Shown one piece after another: positions 20,342 to 31,100 of a stretch of 64,000 nt of DNA. The stretch is from Prorocentrum cordatum. Taxonomy: Eukaryota; Sar; Dinophyceae; Prorocentrales; Prorocentraceae. The stretch spans positions 1,314,690 to 1,378,689 of the forward strand of contig CAUYUJ010017837.1 of NCBI GenBank assembly GCA_963575745.1, given 5' to 3'. The notes under the pieces are model-generated. The model saw only the letters and a list, made by a program, of their open reading frames with translations, was not told where the DNA came from and ran no database searches. The translations under genes were made by a program, and so were the position numbers. Every line of letters begins with the position of its first letter. Within the stretch, counting starts at the first letter, position 1.

Positions 20342-22158
20342 GGCGTCCTCTGCGGATGTACGGCCAGCAGGGGTTCCCCCGGCCTGGCCGAGGGTGCTGA
20401 TGCTGGCGTCGTCCTTGGAGGCTCCATGTTGTGGTCGGGGTCGATAGGTGCCAATCCAGGTGGGTCGTCAATAAGTTCTCCAGGGAGACAGGCGCAAATC
20501 TCGCATTTGCTCAATGGCTCTCCGGCTGCCAATGGCGGGTAGTCCCATGGGTCGCCATCTGGCCACAACTGCTGGCCATGCATGTGGCGTGGTTTGAGGC
20601 GGCGAATTGCAATAATTGCCGCAGCGGGCACCACGTCCTCAGTCATGATAGCGCCCTGAGCACCCAACCAAAATCTGCAACCTGCTTTTGTGGCGATTTC
20701 CATGTGAATCACCAGCTCGACTTCGTTCTTGTAGCTGTTGAACTTGTACGATTCCACTGAAGTATGTGGGTTCTTTTGAACATTGTTCAAATATGTGCTA
20801 GAACTGAAGAATGCCTCAGATCGCTGCGATGGTTTATAATTTCTGTCTCTCTGAGAATGTGGTTCAACATATCCAGGAATGATCCCTGTCTTCAGTATGT
20901 TCTTCCAGGCACGGGATGCTGTTCCATGATGGAGATGCTTGACATCTGTCCACTGTAGACTTTCCCATCCCATATTCCATGGCTTGGGAGATGGGTTGAC
21001 ACAACTGTGACCACCAACGCGCCGAATAGCAATGACGCTGTTCCAGTCAAAAGTACTGGGGTCACCTCCTTCAGGGACCGGCTTGGCATATATCTCGATT
21101 CTGTTTTTCTGCGGGTCAATATGCTTCTGGAACGCACGAATAATGAATATCGGATAGTAGTCGTTCCAATCGGTGTATCCATCATTTTCACCGTCTTTCT
21201 TGAAATGTGCCACTGCCGCTTCCATGGATGGTCCATTGTGTCTTTCTTTGCGATCTCGGAATTTCCATTCGACCATTTCTTTAAAGGATTTCCAATTGCT
21301 TGGAATATTCCACTCATTTTTTGTTGTTTTCTCCCAGATATTAATACGTCTGTCATGAAATTGGTTGATCCAAAACTTTTTGTAGTGAATCTCATGGCGT
21401 AACATAGTCGTAATGTCTTTGCTCATGTATTTGTTTGTTCCCAGCCATTCTTCATCAATTAGCTCAGGACCATAACGTACATCGTCGTAATGTGGTAATG
21501 GTATCCATTTCCACTCTGGGAAACAACCAGATTGTGCAATGCCAGGCGCATGAGCAATCACACTATCATCATGCAGTAGCTGCTCGTACCACTCCTGGTC
21601 TCCCATGCAGACAAATCCATTGGTCGCACGCGTGCCCCGCAACATTGGGCACATGTATGGATGGTCATCGTTGACGCCTGCTTGTAGCTTCCATTCGCGA
21701 ATAGTGCATGAGTTGTCGAAGATCCCGATCTTGCTGGTATCCTCGTGCATGGAACGCTCACAGCTGTCCTGCCATGACAATATATTCATCTCGTGTGGAG
21801 AAGGCTCCTCCTCGGCAGGAGTTGCCTCCAGCTCCATTGCCTCAAGGTCGGTGCCGTCGTCAGGGATCGGTACCGCCTCAGCTTTTGGGAGCTGATTTGC
21901 TGGTTGTTGTTCTGCTTCAGGCTCTGGAGTCGATGGTTGCGACGCTTTTATCGATTGCGGTCCAGGTTGCAGTGGATCAGGCAATGGGCCTGGTGGGGCT
22001 GGCTGTGCTGTGTCATCAGCTGCCTTCCATACGGATGTAGGAACATCAGGGTCATGACCCAAAGCAACTCGATCCAGTGCATTGTGCTTGAAGAATGTTT
22101 TGCATGCCTCGATGTTCTTCTTGTTCTCGGCAGCTGGGCCGATGCGGTGAGAAGACAA
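20326..22158 (-). CDS. Copia-type polyprotein segment with Tpt1/KptA-like RNA 2'-phosphotransferase domain
   Basis: 610 residues as listed; the frame is open from about 22194. The first 120 residues are a Pro/Glu/Ala-rich linker. About residues 245-520 match the order of motifs in Tpt1/KptA, which removes the 2'-phosphate left at tRNA splice junctions using NAD+. SKDITTMLRHE (246-256) matches SKxLxxLLRH with the catalytic Arg-His pair. IAIRRVGGHS (376-385) matches the IRANQGHS box. LHHGTASRAWKNILKTGIIP (409-428) matches LYHGTxxxxxxxILxxGLxP. RSEAFFSS (446-453) is the expected place of the second catalytic Arg. VELVIHMEI..GCRFWLGAQGAIMTEDVVP (480-511) matches the last strands (FYxSxNGVxLTxxVPP). 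A long insert separates the LRH and GHS motifs. I do not know this domain in copia elements. Acquisition from a host gene is inferred. Confidence 0.7.
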   Translation of the reverse strand: MSSHRIGPAAENKKNIEACKTFFKHNALDRVALGHDPDVPTSVWKAADDTAQPAPPGPLPDPLQPGPQSIKASQPSTPEPEAEQQPANQLPKAEAVPIPDDGTDLEAMELEATPAEEEPSPHEMNILSWQDSCERSMHEDTSKIGIFDNSCTIREWKLQAGVNDDHPYMCPMLRGTRATNGFVCMGDQEWYEQLLHDDSVIAHAPGIAQSGCFPEWKWIPLPHYDDVRYGPELIDEEWLGTNKYMSKDITTMLRHEIHYKKFWINQFHDRRINIWEKTTKNEWNIPSNWKSFKEMVEWKFRDRKERHNGPSMEAAVAHFKKDGENDGYTDWNDYYPIFIIRAFQKHIDPQKNRIEIYAKPVPEGGDPSTFDWNSVIAIRRVGGHSCVNPSPKPWNMGWESLQWTDVKHLHHGTASRAWKNILKTGIIPGYVEPHSQRDRNYKPSQRSEAFFSSSTYLNNVQKNPHTSVESYKFNSYKNEVELVIHMEIATKAGCRFWLGAQGAIMTEDVVPAAAIIAIRRLKPRHMHGQQLWPDGDPWDYPPLAAGEPLSKCEICACLPGELIDDPPGLAPIDPDHNMEPPRTTPASAPSARPGEPLLAVHPQRTPWMSK

Positions 22159-25100
22159 GCTGTTTCCTCTGCAATGATTCTTGATTTGGTCGCATTATCG
22201 TCTCCATCCAAATCTTTGATCTGATGTAAGAATTGCTCGAATACAACCCAAGTAACTGCATGTGCATCTTCAACAGTTTTGACGATCTTGGGTTCTAGAA
22301 ATTCATCTTTCTCAAGAGAATGCCAAGACGCCCAAGCCCCAGGGTATTCTTTTATCAACAGCATAAGGTACTGGAATAAGTCGTTGTATGCAATAACCCA
22401 TGGATCATTATCAGGAAGGGTTTGGTCAGGATCGCCAGGGTCAGGTGCTGGCGTACGCGTCGACCTTCCAGGAGTCGGCTCAGTGGTGTCGCCCGTCTCG
22501 GCAGGCAGTGATGCCGGCAATGTGCCCTCGGCACATGACGCCATCCACGCACAATGAGCCATCTCGTTTGCCGTCTGTGTCATCAACGTTGTGAGGCTGA
22601 AGTCTCTTTTCCATTCGTTTGTCAACTTTTCTCTGAAGTCGAGGGCTGCCATGATTTCTTTGGCCTGTGTGTAGGCCTGGTTGTCCGTGACAGCAGTCAG
22701 CAGGGGCGGCCCGAATGGATATGGCTGAGAAGGAAGAGACTGTATCAAGGCGCAAAAATTGCGATAGCATACTGCGTCGCAGAATTGCGTTGTAAACATT
22801 GCCATGTTATGGTTGTTCTGTTTGGCGTGCCGAGCCTGTGGGGTAACCCTGTCGTACGTATCCACCCAATGGTCGGATGGAAGAACAGTGATACCACGGT
22901 TCTGCATGATAGTGATCAAGTCGCTCGTGTGGTGATCAAAGTTCGGGTGCACGCCCCATTGCGCTGCTTTTCCAGGTCCCATGACCGTGGGGCAGCGGAA
23001 ATACTGCATCACATCGACAAAACGTGATACGTCCACGAGCACGTGTACGGGCATGAGCGTCGGGACGCCGCCCTCACATTCCATCTTTTGGAGCTCGTGT
23101 ACGTTGGTAGGAGCACGACTGTGATGTCGGCGCATGTCGATGGTGTTCTGTCCAGGATTGGCACATGCGATGTCGTTCGCGCTCCATACTACCATGGCAT
23201 TGAGTCCCCTGTGATAGCGTCTTTGTTTTATGGATGATGGGAAATCATTGGCCCAGTATTCCCAGATGGTCTCATTCAACTCGCGCCACTTCTTGATGGA
23301 AGCGCTGTCGCTTTGAAACATGAGGCCTCTGGCTTCGCGGATCTTCCTGATCATATTGCGCTGCTCGGGGGTGTTCTCGAACTGATTGTTGAGAAGAGCG
23401 TTGATACGGCTTTCCTCTTTCTCGAAACGTTGTTTACGTAGTTCCTCCATTCCGTACCGTACGCCTTCATAACCAGCTTCAGGCAAGAGAACGCAATCTT
23501 GACCAATCGGCGTGTCATTCTGTCTGAACCATTCCCTGAAATTGCCAAAAGAGAATGCCCACATCATGATGTCGTCGCGGATCATGGTCGACAGGTGCTC
23601 TAGAGTAGCGCCGCCCATGTATTCCGCGCGGTTAAGGCATGGCATGAATAGCGGCACAAGAGCAGTATTCGATGCTTTGGCGAGGTCGATTCTCTTCTGG
23701 GCAGCGTTGAGCTCGTCGATGCCGAAAGTGGGGTACTTCTTGTGTTTTGCACCCTTAGCCCCTTTCTTCGGATGCATGATCCATGTTGAGTCAGTGTATG
23801 AGTTGGTCCATTTGTACGCAAGACCCGATGGCCCAAATGCATGATGTAATAATAGTCCCGAGTCCTCTTGTATGAGGGAGTGCCACCCATTGTCTGACAA
23901 TAGGGTAGAAACCAAGCGACCACCACAGAAAGCACTGTATTTTGCGTGGTCCAGCTCAAATGGGTCAACATCATTGCCAGGAGTCAGGCCAGGGTCATTC
24001 GAACCCATCTGGTCAGCAGCTTCGCCGAAGAAGTCGTTGCCCTCGTTGCATGGTGTCCAACGGTAGGTACGATCTGCATCTTGTGGATCATCCAATATCG
24101 CCACCCAACCATTCGGATGGTCGGATCGTGTTACCACCGTCTTGGAGTTTGATCCGATACTTACAAAGCCTCCGCGCGCAGTCAACCATGTAGTAAGCTT
24201 GCGGCGGAACTTCGTTGTTTGGGTAAGGTCGGAAAATGCTCTCGTGTTGGTGACCAAATTATCTTCGACGATGTGACCGACGTGTCCAGATGTATCCGAT
24301 GTCCTGGCGATGCCAGGTGGGCGAGTAGGTAGCTTGGCCATTGCACGATCAATTTTAGGAGCATAGCATGGCGTTACCAATCCATTCTGGTATACATCGG
24401 ATGGTGCACTCAGACCATTGTTGTAATATCTTTGCGTATCCGTAACGCTGTCCTCGGTGTATTGTCCCAGAACTGCACTGCCAATTTTGGACCAATCGTT
24501 GTGAATCATCATCCACTCCGTCTTCAGTATCATTGTAGTAAAGTTTGATGGTGGACATTTGCGGTCTGATCCTGGGATCGTCGCATTCAAATGATCATGT
24601 AGTCCACGAACACTGTCTTGCACTGAAGGATTACGATTGAAAACGCTGGAAATCATACACATAGCACGCATGAATGATAGCCACGGCGTAGCTGTGAACG
24701 TGTTGTACCCGTAGTTGGCGTTGCCGCCGACGGATCCACTCTCGGTGTTGGCCCATTTCTTAGCCTCGACGGACGCGAAGCGGGCGAGTTCACGAATAGA
24801 AGATTCGTCGGGTACGCGAAGATCAAATTCTCCGCTCCGATCGGCACGCCGTTGATGTATGTATATGTAACCATCTTCGGGATCACGGGGACGACCAGTT
24901 TGAGCGTGGTACGCGAAGCCCACGCGGTCATCGTCCCTGGCGTTCGGGTCGTACTCCTTGTCGTAGCCGATGGGCCAGCCGACGAGGTTGAGCGGCTGTG
25001 CCTGATCCATCTCGTGGATGGAGGGGTCGGGATTAGAACCGATCTCACTTATTTTCGCCTCGCAAGCGGCAAACAGGATGCTTGTAAGCTTTGCAGCTCG

Positions 25101-28100
25101 AGTCGTAAAATTGCTGCGGTGTGAACGAATAATCAATGTCCTAACTCTCTCTGCGTCTCGTTGAGGTGAGGGAGGATGGCGGGGATGTCTACCGTGCGGT
25201 GAACGTGCGCGTGAACGAGGTGTGCGCGACGCAATATCTGCGGCTGGCACGCCAATGTGGTACATGCATGCACATAGTCCCTCGTGGCTAGCTTGCCCAA
25301 CACACTGAAATCCGCACTCTGATCCGACATCGCCCCATCTTTCTTTTTCCGTCAGCAATATCTTGCATATTTCTGGGCATCCATTCAATTTAGGAGGTTC
25401 CGCTTCATGAGGCAAACCGTCGGGCCACCGAGGCCCTCGTATCGGCGGACATTGTATCGGAGTAACAGGAAAAATAAGCGAGTGTTCCAAGAGGTCCTTC
25501 CAAAGGTCTGCTTTCTTGGTCTCGAAATGTTTGGTCATCATATCTGCGATCTGCTCTTTTGTTCCTACATATTTAAGCTCGATATGTTCAATTTGGCATG
25601 TTTCGCATATCCAATCCAGATTGATACGATGAGTACGATGAAGATGACGAAGTGCTGGTGTACGTCCCTTTTGGACAATTTTGATAACGGCCTGGTTATC
25701 CTCCAGGACGATAAGACGTACTTTCGGTGCACTGATCTCTGGAGCTGGCTCTGGATCCACGTGTAGTACGGTACCTTCATGGGATAGTGTGCGTCTCTTT
25801 GGAGTCGTAGGTAAATCCGCGTTTAGCGGTAGTTTCCTACGGCTAGGAGAAGATCCCCGAGTAGGGGGCGCCTTGCGAGGCGATGGTTTACGCTTCTTTT
25901 TGGCTGTCAATATAGGACACATCGCCGTGTCAACGTGTCGATGGCAACTCAGGCATGTATTCTTCTCTTTGCATGTTTTGGCAACTCCCACCACGGCTTC
26001 CCAGAATGATAGTAGCGGTAACCCTTCCAGTCGTAGTGCGGAATCGAGAGCAACAATCTCCGATTCGGTTGGTGAATGTGAAACAACCGTTTGTTTCTTA
26101 CATACAGCGTTGACTGGAAAGAACGTATTGGGTCCAACAAGCGCAGCAAAAACACCGGTAGTGGATTTGGATGATGTAATGCAATCAGCGAACGAGGCGT
26201 CAGTGAATAGCATGATGGATAACTTGTCTGACGAATCGCCTATCCATCCGTGTAAGCAATGTGTGCGCGTCGTTTTGATGTAGCATATCAACCGATGTAG
26301 ACGTTTGTCACATGTAGTATTCCACTTGGTAATTTCTCTGGCCAACATCCATACCGGATGTAGAAGATCGAAACGACAGCAACGTGCCAAGTACAGGATC
26401 TTCATTAGTACACTTGCCGCGTCCTGGCCGAGAACGCCCTCGTCTGAATAGTCGGACTCAGTGAAGGAGGTGTCCTCGATGCCAGGGGTCTCTGCGTCGG
26501 GTAGATCATGGTATGTGGCGGGTATGGTATTGGTAGAAGTTGTGTCGACCGATTTTGCTGGGCTGGATGATCGTGGCCGTGCGTTGAGCACACTGGTAGG
26601 TCTGGCGACCGACCCGGAGGAGGATGGCGATTTGGATCGCGAAGCCCTCGGCGAGTCGGATCGTTTCCGACGTGACCCTGTTCCCTGGGCGCGCTTGGAG
26701 GCGCATTCCAGGTACCGCTCAATGCACTGATCTGTAAAACCAAGCATGTCATGTCGAATACCACGAACGTGTTTTGCCGTATTGTAATCTTTCTCATTGT
26801 GCGCAGGTAGCATAGGGCGTATTGTGGACATTCTTTTGTCGAAGATGCTCTGCGGTACATCATATGCTTGTTGTCCACAACCCAAATATTGTGAGTATGG
26901 AGTAGGCGGATCCAAATCGATACCGCTTTTGCGAATATAATCCCAGCCAGTCTGTAGATTATGAGCTGGGCCGGCCAATTTAAAATCGTCCACATATACT
27001 GAAAGTATCAGTCCCAGTTTGTTGTGTCTCCATACGCATTCCCATCCTGAAATAGGCTCGAAACCGACGCTTTCCAAGCATGTACGGCATTTTCGTTCCC
27101 AAAAGACACCTGCGAGAGGGTGTCCGTATAGTGCCAATCGCAATCGGCACACTGGGTTACTGTATTTTGACCATGATGTCGGTTGTCGCCATTTAGGTAT
27201 AGTAATCCAGGTATCAACTGGATCGATTCGTCCGTCGCCGTATAATAATGCCTGCGTGTAAGCTCCAGGTGCGTCACTTTGCTCTCCCGCATGTTGCGGT
27301 AATAACGCAGTAGCATCGCAAAGTTTGGAAGCCTCTATATGCGAAGCACTGGAAGCGGCGTCGGCGAATATGGCGGCCAAACCAGTTTCATCTTTGCCTG
27401 TGTTGCCCTGAACCACTACTCTGCCCTTGAATTTACGTAGATCAGGAGGAAGTTCCTCATGTTTGACTGAAGATAACTCCAAGATAATGAAGACATGCAC
27501 CTTTGTTCCATTGCGGATAACTTGCGACTCGGTATCAGCTTTTTCTGCAACAGTCTCCAACATCCATGTTTGTTTCTTTTCCAATCTCTCGTATTCTTTT
27601 CGTAGGGCTTCTTGTGCACGTGGTTCTGCGGCAACTTCTTTCTTACTCAGGTTTCTGATAACTAATGCTGGGCGTGACCATGATGAATCTGGTATTTTAT
27701 CTCTGTGTGCCGGCGTGTAGGTGGTCTCACGTGGCATGGTTGGTATTACTACCGACTGGGTGAACTTGCGTATAAGCGGGTTCAGAGTCCCAAAGTCGGT
27801 TCCCTCACTATCCACAAATACCAAAGCACGTTCTTCTCCATCGTGCTGTTGTGGTAGTTGACGGTAGTATAATACCGTGGTAATGTCACGTGGCCCACCA
27901 GGTAATTTGGCATACAGTATTTCTTTGTTTGTCACACCTTTGAGGTTTTCATCGCGGATGACGTCGCCATTGTCAGTGTAGTATGTAATCCGTCGTTCCA
28001 CGGTATTCCAGGTTGGTCCGTCTGATGTAGTAGTACGGAAATTGTTGACCTGTTTATCCTGTCTTGTCCACACTCTCAATGCGGCACGATCACGAATCTC

Positions 28101-31100
28101 ACGAGCTCGTTTAACGTCGTTGGCGTAATCGATCTCTTTCTTTTGCTGTCCACGAGAAAATGTTTTCCAATGCTCGGGAAGAACGTGATCAGGACGTGTT
28201 GTAATCTGCACACGTGTCTCGCGTCCACGAACCACAATTTTGCCATCTGGCGTCATTTTTGGAAGCTCATAGAACTGTATCGTGCCTGTCCATGGCTCGC
28301 TCAATTCCCTGTGGTCGTTGGCGCTAACGCCATCCCAAACATCTCGGAAGTTACTTTCGCCTTCGAAAGTAGAAGTTGTTTTGAAATCTCGTGTCACGTC
28401 GAGTTGGTCAACAGGTACAGGTATATTCAAGACGTCGTCCGTCGGGATGAACAGTTTCTTTCTTGGGGTACGAATGTGTCTGATGATGCAATATCCACGC
28501 TGTTCCCAGCAGTCCGGCTCCGGCGCTGGTGCAGCAACTTCAGAAGCCGATGTCTGAATATCAACAGCGTTATCTTCCGTTGTCATCATAGACGGATCAT
28601 CCCATTCTTTAGGGTAGGAAAGTGGAGGATCAGGCATTGGCTTGTCACCCAAGGGGCGAGAAGTAGAGGCCTTCAGGGCGTCGTGTGCCTCCGGGTTGTG
28701 ATGTCGTAGGGTACCATCTTTCACGGGGTAGGTGAACTTGCCATCAGGGATGATGATGTCTTTGACTCTGTGTACATGACACAGTTCACCATCAGGATTC
28801 TTGGCGTATGTAGCCGTGTCCAAAACAAGGTAGTCACCTGACCATCGTCCACCAGAGTGTAAGTGGCATCCCATGAATAACCCTTCCCGAGTGTTTTCTT
28901 TAAACTTTGCAGTCTCGTTGTTAATCTCGGGGTTGAGGCATTTCCAAAATATCCGAGCACCGAATGGCATGCAGTGCCCAGGAAAGCTTTCGCCAAATCT
29001 TATTTCATGAGCTGTCTTTTCTGCATGCTCCTCGTTGAGGGCAGCGACGCCCGTGGATGTATGCACAAAGTTGTGTCCACAGCAAAAGGCTTGCATGGCC
29101 TCTTTCCACCATTCGTGTCCCAGACCCATGTCAGCTCTGTACCCCAGAGACAGTACATATGTAAGCTCAGCTCCACCAAGAATGATGCTTGACAACATCT
29201 CAATCGATCCATTTGTAAACGATGCTCGTGTCGTGTCTCCATCCCTGTGGCGGCAAGCTTTCAAAGTATAGATATGCTTCACCTCATCGTTCGCGGCGAT
29301 GAACTGTTGAAAGGATGCCTTTGTGGTAGCTGCGTCTTTGTGTAGCGCTGGGTATGCCGTGAAGATGCCAGTATATCTGTCAAGGACAACGAGTGCATAT
29401 TTGTCGCCATGTTTGTCCGCGGCATCGTCTTTGGCCAGTACGATATGGTCGGCAGTTAGAGCTTCACCGAACTTCTTCGGGACAAAAGCTTCGTAGGCGT
29501 TATCCTCTTCGGTGGGGTCTGCCGGTGGATGTGGTTTGTGCTGTCGTCTACACGGGGCATTCTGTGCCATCGTACGAGAACAGATCTCACAGTCAGGATG
29601 TTTTGGGCTGTGAGTCATGTAATGCATCGGGTCGATCGGTTTCTTTTGTCTGTTGGGTAGAACTCGATCGTTGTCTGGATGCGTTCGTGTAGGTGTTTCT
29701 GTCGGTATGTCGTTGTCTGCTTGAGCTATATCTAACCCCCCGCATTGTGGAGAAGAACACTGCGTCTGAGACGTAGGCGAGTCGGTGGTTGTGTCCACGT
29801 TGGGCTCGTCTGTTCTTGTGTCGGGAGGTTCTTCAACCGTGATGGTCCGTGCTCCTCCTCCCTCTCCGACATGTGGTCTCTTGGGGCAGGTCCCTATGTG
29901 GGGTCGTAGCTCGTCTGCAGTGGTTGGTTGCTCTGTAGTTTTGCAGCACCAACAAGTGTCGTTACAGCGGGCGGACGAACGCTTTCGCTGACGACGGCGG
30001 GGCGCTGACGAAGTGCATAAACGTGGTGGTGGTATCCGTGTTAAGTCGTCGAGTCGTAACTCTGGCGCTCGATTGTTGACTGGAATATTATACCATTGGC
30101 CCCCCGGATCCTGAAGCATGCAGCCCAGCTCAGGATCCCAAAGCTGTCGAAAGCCATCAACCTCAATCAATTTTCCAACTGATAGTAATGATGGGCAGTC
30201 TGGTAAAGCAAGGGCTGAACTATGCAGTCCAACCTCGGGTAGCCGTATGTCGTAGTGCTCGTTGACGGCACGATCACCATTTGCAGTTTCCAGAATATGC
30301 TCTTCGCGAATGGATATGCGATCCGACTCGGTCTGCGTAAGTTCATGTTTGCCCTGAATATGATGGGCAGATCCACTGTCAAGAACCCAAGACCTTGTCA
30401 ATGCTGCAGTCGAACGTGGAGTGTCGACTTGCTTTGTCGTTGTTGTCGTCTGGGCAGTCTTTGATGACTGCTTGACAGTGTCGTCATGCTTTCGGATCGC
30501 AGTTGGTGTGGCCACCGACTCTTTGTTGTGTCGGTAGTCGTACAGTTCGTCGTACCATAGTTGTGCCTCTTTTTGACATTCTCGTAAGGCCTCTGCACTA
30601 TCATCCCACCATTTTTGTGGTAATGGATCTGGTACTTTGACGATGCCACCCTCATTCGGCAGCTCTTTCCATCTGTCCAGTCTGGCTCTGCCAGATATGG
30701 TATGGAAGTAGTATTCCACGTTGCGTACGTCGAAGCGTATCCGACGACGTATCTTGGTAGGTGTCGCTGTGGCCTTAGTGTTGGCCATGAGGGTCTTGTC
30801 ACGGATGACGGAACTGCGGTCTGAACGGCGTGAACGTCTAAAGTTGGCAGGAGAACGTGCTCTGGTGTTGGGTGAACCACGGGACGATCCGCGGCTCGGA
30901 TACCGCCTGCCACGTCCTTTGCCACTGCCATATGATCTATCACGGCCGCGTGGATTGCCGCGCCCGCCGCCACGATTGTCTCGTCCTCGGGAGGTAGATC
31001 TCGAAGATCTGTCGTAACGACTTCTCGATTGGCTGCGAGAGTCGTGGGACCTCCTGGATGTCGAACGGGATCGGTCGTATTGGCGTCGGTTGTCACGTCC

